Source: Ornithomonoglobus_A sp045532455
GTDB lineage: Bacteria > Bacillota > Clostridia > UBA1381
Length of the DNA: 57,794 bases
Assembly (NCBI GenBank): GCA_045532455.1
Contig: JAZSFX010000045.1
Coordinates: 1-57,794, forward strand
Direction: 5' to 3'
How positions within the stretch are numbered: position 1 is the first letter of the stretch; the number at the start of each line of letters is the position of its first letter. The notes below the pieces were generated by a model, which saw nothing but the letters and a program-made list of their open reading frames with translations, did not search any database and was not told the origin of the DNA. Below are positions 44,361-52,588 of this stretch, in pieces. Made by a program: the position numbers and the translations under genes.

Positions 44361-44462
44361 GTTTACAATGCCTTTTATTTGCCCTATTATGCCCTCTAAA
44401 ACAAATGGAATAGCAAAGAATAAGAAAACATACACACATTCCATTAAAGCTTCTATAAGCAC
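44340..44462 (-). CDS. 40-residue hydrophobic peptide between alpA and primase
   Basis: Starts at GTG, seven bases after AGGAG. A central membrane helix (CVYVFLFFAIPFVLEGIIG) is followed by a basic tail ending KKVPRI. It begins 12 bases after the AlpA-like gene, so it is translated from the same operon; its stop codon lies in the loop of the antisense RNA A terminator hairpin. Could be a leader peptide or a small membrane effector. Confidence 0.55.
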   Translation of the reverse strand: MLIEALMECVYVFLFFAIPFVLEGIIGQIKGIVNKKVPRI

Positions 44463-44474
44463 AAACTCACTCCT

Positions 44475-44726
44475 CTACACGTTTACCGCTCTTATTGTTC
44501 CATAGTCTTGAGAAACTGAATTATCCATTATAGGCTCATTGCCCTTCTGCAGATACTCATAGAGCTTGTCCATATTTATCAATATCTTTTTCCCTGCCTT
44601 GACGTGAGGAAGTTTATTACTATTAACCAAGTCCCTTATAAAATATTCCCTTATAGCAGTATCAGGGTCGGTCCTCTTTATTTCTTCCGCCGCCTCTTTA
44701 ATCGTTCTCATTCTTGGTAGTGTCAT
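44475..44726 (-). CDS. AlpA-like helix-turn-helix protein, element 2
   Basis: An 83-residue protein of the AlpA/excisionase type: MRTIKEAAEEIKRTDPDTAIREYFIRDLV and KLPHVKAGKKILINMDKLYEYLQ form helix-turn-helix and wing. In Gram-negative PICIs alpA opens the replication module; here it likewise precedes the primase and rep genes. ATG 44726 overlaps the end of the upstream small gene by 29 bases. Confidence 0.75.
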   Translation of the reverse strand: MTLPRMRTIKEAAEEIKRTDPDTAIREYFIRDLVNSNKLPHVKAGKKILINMDKLYEYLQKGNEPIMDNSVSQDYGTIRAVNV

Positions 44727-44868
44727 TCGTTTCACCTGCTTTCTGCTTTAATACTCTTCTCGCCCAATATGACTTATTATACTGCTTTACTTTGTCTTTG
44801 TTTTTGTTTCGCCACTCCTTGTTGTATTTATTGCGTTCAGCTCTAATTTCTTTTTCCAAATTAGTCAT
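44698..44868 (-). CDS. 56-residue basic phage-type protein, first gene of the lytic operon
   Basis: Highly charged small protein, NKYNKEWRNKNKDKVKQYNKSYWARR, same pattern as the protein at 39556-39762. AAAGGAG lies nine bases before the ATG and the gene directly follows the minus-strand promoter. Possibly a nucleic-acid-binding regulator. Confidence 0.6.
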   Translation of the reverse strand: MTNLEKEIRAERNKYNKEWRNKNKDKVKQYNKSYWARRVLKQKAGETNDTTKNEND

Positions 44869-44898
44869 AATTATACACTCCTTTAAATTTTATTTTAC

Positions 44899-44971
44899 TT
44901 TTACTTGACAAATTAAATTAAATTTGCTATACTCGTATTATAAACAAGTAAAACAAGAATGTCAAGTAAAA
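44899..44971. promoter_or_regulatory. Divergent promoters with shared operators (element 2 switch)
   Basis: Plus strand: TTGACA (44905-44910), 17, TATACT (44928-44933) toward the XRE gene. Minus strand: TTGACA (44960-44965), 17, TATAAT (44937-44942) toward the replication operon. TTTTACTTGACA occurs at 44899-44910 and, inverted, at 44960-44971, covering both -35 boxes; a third half-site GTTTTACTTG is at 44945-44954 on the minus strand. Confidence 0.75.
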
Positions 44972-45022
44972 ACTTAACATTGCAAAAAAGTGCAAGTTTT
45001 ATTTTAAAAAGGAGACGAAGAA

Positions 45023-45697
45023 ATGAATAAGTTAAATTTTAAATGCTATGACAGTCCATTTGCCGATAGGTTAAGAACGTTAATGGAAGAAAATAATACA
45101 AAGCAAAATATAATTGCCGAATTATTAGGAGTAACTCGCCAATCAGTGAGCCAATACTGCGATGGCACATCACTTCCGCCTATCGATAAAATCATAACAT
45201 TGGCTAATTATTACAATGTGTCTACAGATTATATTTTAGGTTTGAGCGAGCATCCTACAACAGATACAGATTTAAAATCAGTTTGCGAATATATGGGTTT
45301 AAATGAGAAAACAATACAGAAACTCTGTAGTATGAAAAAAACCAAAAACAATGATTGCAACCCCTCTCTATTCTTCGACCTTTTAATAGACGAATGTTCG
45401 ATTTTAGCGGCTGATATGGCAAATATTTGGTTGTATTGCAAAACATTTGCGACGGAAAAAAAATATGAATATGATTTGACAAAAAAAATAGTTAATGACT
45501 TATCACTTAACATAAATGATACTGAAATTCTGCAATATGGTTATGAAGTTCTACCTAAAGACGTTTTTATCAATCACGTTTTATTGAACGATAACGACGA
45601 AACAGAAAAAGACAAAGAGTATATGTTGTATAGAATGGAAAAAGACTTTGGAAATAGAATAAAAAGAATAGCAAAAAAATTAACAAAGGAGATGTAA
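45023..45697 (+). CDS. XRE-family repressor (Stl-like), element 2
   Basis: A 224-residue protein. N-terminal helix-turn-helix (about 24-70; NIIAELLGVTRQSVSQYCDGTSLPP) and an unrecognised helical C-terminal domain that could sense an inducer. AAAAGGAGACG precedes the ATG. Divergent from the replication operon and adjacent to int, the position of the master repressor stl in PICIs. Likely to bind TTTTACTTGACA sites. Confidence 0.78.
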   Translation: MNKLNFKCYDSPFADRLRTLMEENNTKQNIIAELLGVTRQSVSQYCDGTSLPPIDKIITLANYYNVSTDYILGLSEHPTTDTDLKSVCEYMGLNEKTIQKLCSMKKTKNNDCNPSLFFDLLIDECSILAADMANIWLYCKTFATEKKYEYDLTKKIVNDLSLNINDTEILQYGYEVLPKDVFINHVLLNDNDETEKDKEYMLYRMEKDFGNRIKRIAKKLTKEM

Positions 45698-45699
45698 CA

Positions 45700-47082
45700 A
45701 TGGCAACAATACAAAAAAGAGGTAACAGTTACAAAATAACAGTTTCTTGCGGATATGATACCAATAATAAGCAAATAAGAAAAACTATGACTTGGTGTCC
45801 GCCGCCAGATATGACAAATAAACAGATAGAAAAGGAAATAAGACGACAGACAGTATTATTTGAGGAACAATGTGCAAAGGGATTATACATTGATAGCAAA
45901 ATTAAATTTGCAGACTTCTCTGAACAATGGCTAAAAGACTATGCCGAAAAGCAGTTAAAGGCAAGGACAGTAGCAAGATATAAAGATTTGTTAAAAAGAA
46001 TAAACGCAGCAATAGGACATATAAGGCTTGACAGACTTCAACCTATACACCTATTACAATTTTATGATAATCTTGCTGAGGAAGGTGTTAGAGCCGATGC
46101 AAAATATATCTTAAATGCAGACATAGACAGTATACTTAAAAAGCAGAATATAAGCAAAGTAAAATTATCAAAGGTCTCAGGAATATCAGAAACGACTACC
46201 CGTCAAGCCTGTAAAGGAAAAGCAATCAGCAATAAAACCGCCCTATCAATATCAAACGCATTAGGATTGGCACAAAATGCCCTCTTTGAGCCTTTAAATA
46301 ATTCTACGACTACTTTATCAGATAAAACTATTTTGCACCATCACAGGCTTATTTCTTCAATACTAACAACCGCAGTACAATGGCAGATTATATTATTAAA
46401 CCCTTGCGACAGAGTAAAACCGCCAAAGGTAGAAAAGAAAGAAGCTCGATATTTAGATGATGAGCAGGCGGCGGAATTATTTGAACATCTACAATCAGAG
46501 CCTATTCAATACAAAACAATGATAACTACACTTATATATACAGGAATGAGAAGAGGCGAATTGTGTGGGTTAAAATGGACTGATATTGACTTTGATAATA
46601 AAATAATAAGCATACAACGTGCAAACTTATATTTAGCAGGCAAAGGAATATATGAGGACACAACAAAGACATATAGCTCTCAAAGAGTAATAAAAGTACC
46701 TGATATAGTAATTTCTGCCCTTAAAGCATATATGACATATCAAAACACTAACAGACTAAAAGTCGGTGATAAATGGACCGATACAGGCTTTATATTTACT
46801 ACCTGGAATGGCAAACCAATACACCCCGATACTCTTTCAGGGTGGTTTCGTAACTTCATAATTAGAAATAATCTGCCTGATGTATGTTTACACTCATTAA
46901 GACACACAAACGCAACACTGCTAATTGCAAATGGTGTAAACCTAACCACTGTTGCAAAACGTTTAGGACACGCAAATACAAATACAACTACAAAGATATA
47001 TGCTCACGCAATAAAGACGGCCGATGAAATGGCTGCAGAAACATTGCAAGATATATTAAGCAAGAACGTTAAAAGAGCATAA
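45700..47082 (+). CDS. int: Tyrosine integrase with embedded XRE helix-turn-helix, element 2
   Basis: A 460-residue integrase. Arm-binding N terminus, core-binding domain split by an inserted Cro/CI-like unit (about 142-197; ISKVKLSKVSGISETTTRQA), and a catalytic domain with Arg284, His398-x-x-Arg401 (HSLRHT), His424 and nucleophile Tyr434 (KIYAHA). Start codon two bases after the XRE stop. It ends about 100 bases from the att core, the usual place. Likely responsible for insertion into tRNA-fMet. Confidence 0.93.
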   Translation: MATIQKRGNSYKITVSCGYDTNNKQIRKTMTWCPPPDMTNKQIEKEIRRQTVLFEEQCAKGLYIDSKIKFADFSEQWLKDYAEKQLKARTVARYKDLLKRINAAIGHIRLDRLQPIHLLQFYDNLAEEGVRADAKYILNADIDSILKKQNISKVKLSKVSGISETTTRQACKGKAISNKTALSISNALGLAQNALFEPLNNSTTTLSDKTILHHHRLISSILTTAVQWQIILLNPCDRVKPPKVEKKEARYLDDEQAAELFEHLQSEPIQYKTMITTLIYTGMRRGELCGLKWTDIDFDNKIISIQRANLYLAGKGIYEDTTKTYSSQRVIKVPDIVISALKAYMTYQNTNRLKVGDKWTDTGFIFTTWNGKPIHPDTLSGWFRNFIIRNNLPDVCLHSLRHTNATLLIANGVNLTTVAKRLGHANTNTTTKIYAHAIKTADEMAAETLQDILSKNVKRA

Positions 47083-47094
47083 AAAACTCTTAAC

Positions 47095-47115
47095 AAACAC
47101 CAAATAAACACCAAA
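47095..47115. repeat. Arm-type integrase site candidate, element 2 right end
   Basis: Tandem AAACACCAAAT/AAACACCAAA at 47095 and 47106 (period 11), the same 21-base block as at 38724. Confidence 0.65.
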
Positions 47116-47183
47116 ACACACTATTTGCAAAAAGACACAAAAAAAGAAATGACCTAAAACCACAGTTTTAAGCCATTTTTCAT

Positions 47184-47258
<75 letters not shown>

Positions 47259-47377
47259 ATATATAAGAAATTGAGGTTTGCCTCAACCACTAATATATAA
47301 TATCATATTACAGTATTTTTGTCAATACATTTTGGTAATTTTGTTAAATTAGCTATAAATCAATTACTTTTATATTT

Positions 47378-47962
47378 TTATTTATTCAATTTTTCGCTAA
47401 TATAATTAAATGCCTCAACAATCTTTAATTTAACAATGATTTTTTGATCACTCTTTGTTATTATATCATAAACATCGCTATTTAATTCCTCTTTTAGTAA
47501 ATTTTTGCTCTTTTTATCCATTTCAATACTATCCTGACTTACACACACAGGCGGATATAGCACACACCACCAATTTTCCCCTTTCCCCTCGCCTAAAATA
47601 ATTTTTACACCTTTATACTCACCGCAAGGCAGTGTTATATTCTTATATTCCTTATGCGGAAAATAAAATTCACCCCACTCAGCTCTTGCACCGTAATTCA
47701 TATTTATTAATTCGTTATTTGCTATTTTCTCTGCCTTTTGAAGAAAGTGTTCATCGTCAAGAGATACGTTTCTTAAAATTTCATCTCTTATTTTTAATTT
47801 TATTCTCTGGTCATCTTCGCTGTTACTGTTTGCAACTATATGTAATCTTACAAGGTTGTTCTTGAGTTCACTGTCCACATCATTAGCAAAACATTGTACC
47901 GACACTGCCATAACAAAAGCTAAAACCACTGCATTTATAATATTTTTCATTTCAATTTCCAT
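47378..47962 (-). CDS. spoIIR: Stage II sporulation protein R
   Basis: A 194-residue secreted forespore signal that triggers SpoIIGA-dependent processing of pro-sigma-E in the mother cell. Signal peptide (NIINAVVLAFVMAVSVQCFA), then LVRLHIVANSNSEDDQRIKLKIRD, the SpoIIR hallmark, and LPCGEYKGVKIILGEGKGENWWCVLYPPVC. Start is ATG 47962 (AGAAAGG two bases away) or ATG 47950. Strong evidence for an endospore former. Confidence 0.92.
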   Translation of the reverse strand: MEIEMKNIINAVVLAFVMAVSVQCFANDVDSELKNNLVRLHIVANSNSEDDQRIKLKIRDEILRNVSLDDEHFLQKAEKIANNELINMNYGARAEWGEFYFPHKEYKNITLPCGEYKGVKIILGEGKGENWWCVLYPPVCVSQDSIEMDKKSKNLLKEELNSDVYDIITKSDQKIIVKLKIVEAFNYISEKLNK

Positions 47963-48050
47963 AGCCTTTCTGCCCGCAAAATTATTATAAAACCAATACG
48001 CACTATATTGCGGGCTGATAAGGCGTAAATGGAAATTATGCACAACGCCG

Positions 48051-48132
48051 TTTCGCACCATATATGGTGCGAAAATATCGGCGGTGCAATTAAATTTGTC
48101 GAAGAATATAACGTGAAAATCACGTTATATTC
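48051..48132. repeat. Two perfect palindromes upstream of sleB/spoIIR
   Basis: A 24-bp palindrome built on TTTCGCACCATA and its complement (48051-48074), further flanked by CGCCG/CGGCG, and a hairpin with 13-base arms GAATATAACGTGA around AAA (48104-48132). Neither is followed by a T-run, so they look like cruciform or REP-type elements rather than terminators. Confidence 0.65.
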
Positions 48133-48161
48133 CTTTCATATCTTAATTTCTATATAAATAA

Positions 48162-48190
48162 TTGACACTTATTATGCTTTTTTATACATA
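48162..48190 (+). promoter_or_regulatory. Possible promoter of sleB-ypeB
   Basis: TTGACA (48162-48167), 17-base spacer, TACATA (48185-48190). A forespore sigma-G promoter would be expected for these genes, so this may not be the only signal. Confidence 0.4.
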
Positions 48191-48239
48191 AAAACACAAA
48201 TTATTAGAAATGATAGAAATAATGAACAGGAGGTCAATT

Positions 48240-48683
48240 ATGAAAAAATTTACATCAATAATGTTATCAATAGTAACTCTCTCATTATTTTTGACTCGGT
48301 ACAGTACAGTCGAGGCACAGATGTCCTCAAGCGACACACAATTACTTGCAAGAGCAGTAAACGGAGAGGCGCGTGGCGAGCCTTACGAGGGACAGGTCGC
48401 AGTAGCCGCAGTTATACTAAACCGAGTTAAGCACTCATCATTTCCAAATACAATATCGGGCGTTATATATCAACCAGGTGCATTTACCGCAGTATCTGAC
48501 GGGCAGATTAACGTACCTATAAGCGAAAATTCAACCGTATACAAGGCGTGCAAGGACGCAATGAACGGTTGGGACCCTACGTCAGGTGCAATTTATTATT
48601 TTAATCCCGACACTGCAACAAATTCGTGGATATGGTCAAGACCGCTTATTGTTCAAATTGGTAAGCATCGGTTTTGCAGATAA
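48240..48683 (+). CDS. sleB: SleB/CwlJ-type spore cortex hydrolase
   Basis: A 147-residue secreted Hydrolase_2 protein. Signal peptide (FTSIMLSIVTLSLFLTRY), then LLARAVNGEARGEPYEGQVAVA with the catalytic Glu and AVILNRVKHSSFP. It lacks the N-terminal peptidoglycan-binding domain of full-length SleB. ATG 48240 follows AGGAGG by six bases. Next to ypeB, as in other spore formers; the two proteins stabilise each other in the spore. Confidence 0.88.
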   Translation: MKKFTSIMLSIVTLSLFLTRYSTVEAQMSSSDTQLLARAVNGEARGEPYEGQVAVAAVILNRVKHSSFPNTISGVIYQPGAFTAVSDGQINVPISENSTVYKACKDAMNGWDPTSGAIYYFNPDTATNSWIWSRPLIVQIGKHRFCR

Positions 48684-48698
48684 CAGGAGGTGGAGTAA

Positions 48699-50060
48699 AT
48701 GGAAAAAACAAGAAGAATACACTATTGGCTATATTCTATTCTTATAGCAGCACTTATAGCATGCTTTTTATGGGCACTTAACACAAGAAAGACAGCATCG
48801 GCACTTGAAACAAACGTCGAAAACAGTTATAACAGAGCCTTTTATGAGCTTGCAGATTATATAGAAAACATTGACGTTCAACTAACCAAGGCGCAGCTTG
48901 CAAAGACACCGTCTCAGCTCGCTTCTATAGCAAATGATATTTTCAGCGAGGCTGCAGAGGCAAAATCGTGTTTGGGACAGTTACCAACATCACAGGTATC
49001 TTTGGAGAACACATCCAAGTTTCTTTCTCAGGTTGGTGATTATACGTATGTATTATCACAGTCTATGATAAAGGGCGAGGAAATATCCGAGGAGGAATAC
49101 AAAACACTTTCTGAATTAAATACATTCTCCACTTCTCTAAAGGACAATCTAAGGCAGATACAGGATAAAATTTATTCAGGCGAGGTTAAGATTTCGGACT
49201 TAAACAACAAAAATTCAGATTCTAAAAATGTTGTACACGCAGACGATAACGGAATTCTTGCAGGTCTTGAAAATGTCGAAAAAGCATTTGACGAGTATCC
49301 ATCACTTATCTACGACGGTCCATTTTCGGAGCATATTGTAAATCAAAAGCCGAAAATGCTAGAAAATGCTGAGGAAATATCAAAAGAAGACGCTCTCACA
49401 AAAGCAAAGGAATTCTTAGGCGACCGCGGTCGTAACTTGAAATTTGCGAATGAGTCGAACAATAATGACATACCCGCATACACGTTTAATGTTTCTACAA
49501 AGGCGGAACATATTTCGGTAAGCGTAACAAAAAAAGGCGGATATATACTATATTTTCTTGACAATGTAGTGGTTGAAAATGAAGTAATTGACGTTGCAAC
49601 TGCAACTGAAAAAGCAATACAGTTCCTTGAAGGCAGAGGAATTTACGATATGGTTTCTAACTATTACGAAAAATCCAATAACATTGCCACAATTAACTTT
49701 GCATATTCGCAAGATGGTGTTATATGCTACAGCGACCTTATAAAAGTTAAGGTGGCGCTTGATAATGGCGAAATTGTAGGGTTTGAGTCAAAGGGGTATC
49801 TTACAAATCATAGAGAACGTCAGCTTGGAGAGGTTAAACTAACACAAGATGAGGCTAAAAATCACGTATCGACCTCTCTGGCAGTTAGTGGAACACGTCT
49901 TGCACTTATACCAAAAGACAATTTAGACGAGGTTTTATGCTACGAATTTAAAGGCAATTTTCATGACAAGAATTTTATAATTTATATAAATGCTCAAAAT
50001 GGCTATGAAGAAAAAATTCTTCTCCTGATAGAAAGTGATGAGGGAATTTTGACAGTATAA
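48699..50060 (+). CDS. ypeB: Germination protein YpeB
   Basis: A 453-residue protein with an N-terminal membrane anchor (IHYWLYSILIAALIACFLW), a helical YpeB domain (about 40-180) and PepSY-like repeats in the C-terminal half. It is needed for SleB localisation and stability in the spore. CAGGAGG precedes the ATG; 15 bases after sleB. Confidence 0.9.
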   Translation: MEKTRRIHYWLYSILIAALIACFLWALNTRKTASALETNVENSYNRAFYELADYIENIDVQLTKAQLAKTPSQLASIANDIFSEAAEAKSCLGQLPTSQVSLENTSKFLSQVGDYTYVLSQSMIKGEEISEEEYKTLSELNTFSTSLKDNLRQIQDKIYSGEVKISDLNNKNSDSKNVVHADDNGILAGLENVEKAFDEYPSLIYDGPFSEHIVNQKPKMLENAEEISKEDALTKAKEFLGDRGRNLKFANESNNNDIPAYTFNVSTKAEHISVSVTKKGGYILYFLDNVVVENEVIDVATATEKAIQFLEGRGIYDMVSNYYEKSNNIATINFAYSQDGVICYSDLIKVKVALDNGEIVGFESKGYLTNHRERQLGEVKLTQDEAKNHVSTSLAVSGTRLALIPKDNLDEVLCYEFKGNFHDKNFIIYINAQNGYEEKILLLIESDEGILTV

Positions 50061-50070
50061 AATACAGTAA

Positions 50071-50115
50071 ATAATTGCCAAGGATATAACTTGGCAATTA
50101 TTTGATTTTTTATGG
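50071..50115 (+). terminator. Terminator after ypeB
   Basis: AATTGCCAAG / CTTGGCAATT followed by ATTTGATTTTTT. Confidence 0.75.
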
Positions 50116-50124
50116 AGGTATAGT

Positions 50125-50382
50125 ATGAGATTTTTTGAATATGAAATTAAAGACGAGTTAGGCATTCACGCAAGACCTGCAGGGCTTTTGGTAAATCTTG
50201 TAAAACAGTTTGAAAGTAAAATCACCATTGAGAAAAATAATACGTCTATAAGTGCAACCAAGCTGATTGCACTTATGGGGTTGGGTGTAAAAAAGGGCGA
50301 CACAATAAAAATCACTATTGATGGAACAGACGAGGACGCAGCAGAAGAAAAAATTAAAAACTTCTTGAATGAAAATCTATAA
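50125..50382 (+). CDS. ptsH: HPr-like phosphocarrier protein
   Basis: An 85-residue PTS phosphocarrier. The phosphorylated His15 is present (GIHARPAG). The usual regulatory Ser46 is Lys46 in the aligned segment SATKLIALMGLGVKKGD, so HPr-kinase control is probably absent. TGGAGG precedes the ATG. Enzyme I follows after 21 bases. Confidence 0.9.
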   Translation: MRFFEYEIKDELGIHARPAGLLVNLVKQFESKITIEKNNTSISATKLIALMGLGVKKGDTIKITIDGTDEDAAEEKIKNFLNENL

Positions 50383-50403
50383 CAATCGCGGAGGAAGACT
50401 ACA

Positions 50404-52032
50404 ATGCTTACAATTTCGGGCAAAGGTGTATATGATGGAATTGCCATAGGCAAAATATCTGTGTTTGAACGCAAACAAATTTCTGTAAAACGCCAGCGCA
50501 CAGATGATGTGGAAAAGGAAAAAGAGCGCTTTGAAAAAGCCAAGAAATCAGCCACAGACGAGCTTGATGAGATTTATAAAAAGGCGTTAGACGAGGTTGG
50601 CAGTGCCAACGCACAGATTTTTGAAATTCACAAGATGATGATTGAAGACGAGGATTTTAATGAATCTGTTATAAATATTATGGAAACCCAGAATGTAACC
50701 TCAGAGTATGCAGTTGCAATTACTTCCGATAATCTGTCTTCGATGTTTTCGTTAATGGACGACTCATATATGCAAGCGCGTGCGGCGGATATAAAGGACA
50801 TATCTGACAGAATTATAAAAAAACTCACAGATGCCGAGAGCGATATAAGCACAACCAACGAAAACATAATAGTTTGTGCTGATGATTTAGCACCAAGCGA
50901 AACCGTGGCCTTAGACAAGGACAAGGTAATAGCTTTTGTTACTGCGTATGGTTCTTTAAATTCACATACTGCCATTTTAGCAAGGACAATGAACATTCCT
51001 GCAATAATAGGTGCAGGGAGTGAATTTCTAGATAAAATTAAAGACGGTGAAATGGCGATTGTAGACGGATATAGCGGTAAAATGTATCTTTCCCCCGACG
51101 ATAATATTTTAAATGAAATGAAAAAACGACAAGAAGATGACAAAAAACAAAAAGAGCTTTTGCTTGATTTAAAAGGCAAGGATAATATTACTCTTGACGG
51201 TACAAAAATCAATATATTTGCAAATATCGGAAGTCTGGCAAATATAGGTGCTGCCATTGCAAACGATGCTTCGGGGATTGGTCTGTTTAGGAGTGAGTTT
51301 TTATATCTTGAAAGTGATGATTTTCCGAGTGAGGAATTTCAGTTCCAGACCTATAAAAAGGTATTGGAAAGTATGGCAGGTAAAAAGGTGATAATACGTA
51401 CCTTGGACATTGGCGCTGATAAGCAAGCCGATTACTTTAACATTCCCAAAGAAGAAAACCCGGCACTTGGTTTCAGGGCAATACGTATTTGCTTAAAGCG
51501 TACGGAAGTTTTTAAAACTCAGCTAAGAGCACTTTTAAGAGCCTCCATCTACGGAAATTTAGGAATAATGTTCCCAATGATAACCTCTGCAAGTGAGGTA
51601 GAGAAAATAAAAAGTATAATTGAAGAAGTTAAATATGAACTGAGAAAACAGGAAATAAGCTATAGTGAGAGTGTAGAAATCGGTATAATGATAGAAACTC
51701 CCGCCGCGGCAATTATAAGCGACATACTTGCGCCTATGGTTGATTTTTTCAGTATAGGAACGAATGATTTAACTCAATACACACTCGCTATAGACAGACA
51801 AAATCCAAATATAGAGGATTTATGTGAGCCTCATCACGAAGCTATTATGCGCCTTATTGAGTTTTCGGCAAATAATGCACACAAGCACGGTATATGGATA
51901 GGTATATGCGGTGAGTTGGCGGCTGATACTTCACTTACCCAAAGGTTTTTAAAAATGGGAATTGATGAGCTTTCCGTTTCACCATCATTTGTATTAAAGG
52001 TACGTGATAAGGTACGGAAAATTAGGTTGTGA
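50404..52032 (+). CDS. ptsI: PTS enzyme I (phosphoenolpyruvate-protein phosphotransferase)
   Basis: A 542-residue cytosolic kinase that moves phosphate from PEP to HPr. Swivelling domain with phospho-His188 (GSLNSHTAILART); PEP-utilising TIM barrel with GIGLFRSEFLYL, RTLDIGADKQ and SIGTNDLTQYTLAIDR. The catalytic Cys lies in GICGELA near residue 500. Slightly shorter than the usual 570 residues. Confidence 0.93.
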   Translation: MLTISGKGVYDGIAIGKISVFERKQISVKRQRTDDVEKEKERFEKAKKSATDELDEIYKKALDEVGSANAQIFEIHKMMIEDEDFNESVINIMETQNVTSEYAVAITSDNLSSMFSLMDDSYMQARAADIKDISDRIIKKLTDAESDISTTNENIIVCADDLAPSETVALDKDKVIAFVTAYGSLNSHTAILARTMNIPAIIGAGSEFLDKIKDGEMAIVDGYSGKMYLSPDDNILNEMKKRQEDDKKQKELLLDLKGKDNITLDGTKINIFANIGSLANIGAAIANDASGIGLFRSEFLYLESDDFPSEEFQFQTYKKVLESMAGKKVIIRTLDIGADKQADYFNIPKEENPALGFRAIRICLKRTEVFKTQLRALLRASIYGNLGIMFPMITSASEVEKIKSIIEEVKYELRKQEISYSESVEIGIMIETPAAAIISDILAPMVDFFSIGTNDLTQYTLAIDRQNPNIEDLCEPHHEAIMRLIEFSANNAHKHGIWIGICGELAADTSLTQRFLKMGIDELSVSPSFVLKVRDKVRKIRL

Positions 52033-52066
52033 AAAGGGCTGTTGCTTTTGCAACAGGCCCTTTAAT
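52033..52066. terminator. Terminator between ptsI and dut
   Basis: AAAGGGCTGTTGC / GCAACAGGCCCTTT around TTTT; can serve both convergent genes. Confidence 0.8.
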
Positions 52067-52068
52067 CT

Positions 52069-52572
52069 TTATTTTGTTGTTGAGCCAAATCCGCCATTTC
52101 TTTCTTCGCAAACATCGTCATCGAATGTAATACCGTATTCAACAAAAATTCCCTGACAAAAGCCATCGCCCGCTTTTACTGATACAGTTTTTTCTTCGTT
52201 TGAATCGTTTGTGATTTTGCAGAAGATATGTCCCTCATTATCGCTATTGTAATAATCACTGTCGATAATACCTACAGTGTTATTCAGCTGTAATCTGAAC
52301 TTGAAACCCAAACCGCTTCTTGGGTATATTTTTAAAACCCATCCGTCATTTATCTTAACTCTTATGCCCGTTGGTATTTTTATTGTTTCACCAGGCTTTA
52401 AAGTGATATCTGTGGGTGCAAAAAAGTCGTATCCTGCAGAGCCTTTTGTGGCGCGTTTGGGAAGCTTTATTTTATCGTACACCGATTTATAATCATCGGA
52501 TAAGTCCCAATCCTTTTTGAATTGTTCTTCACTTACTTTTTCAAAGCTTGCAACCTTTTTCATAGCCAACAT
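52069..52572 (-). CDS. dut: dUTP diphosphatase-like protein
   Basis: A 167-residue trimeric-dUTPase-fold protein. Motifs: AGYDFFAP (1), PRSGLGFK (2), GIIDSDYYN (3), GDGFCQGIF (4), and a C-terminal glycine-rich NGGFGSTT (5). It hydrolyses dUTP to dUMP. A longer N terminus (about 30 residues) precedes motif 1. Start ATG 52572 or 52563. Downstream of nrdG in the same orientation, so it joins a nucleotide-supply cluster. Confidence 0.85.
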   Translation of the reverse strand: MLAMKKVASFEKVSEEQFKKDWDLSDDYKSVYDKIKLPKRATKGSAGYDFFAPTDITLKPGETIKIPTGIRVKINDGWVLKIYPRSGLGFKFRLQLNNTVGIIDSDYYNSDNEGHIFCKITNDSNEEKTVSVKAGDGFCQGIFVEYGITFDDDVCEERNGGFGSTTK

Positions 52573-52588
52573 CCTACCCTTTCAATCT

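Noticed and set aside
44278..44505. Plus-strand hydrophobic ORF driven by the 44224 promoter
   Set aside because: TTG start without ribosome site, and a strong terminator lies inside it; the short RNA reading is better.
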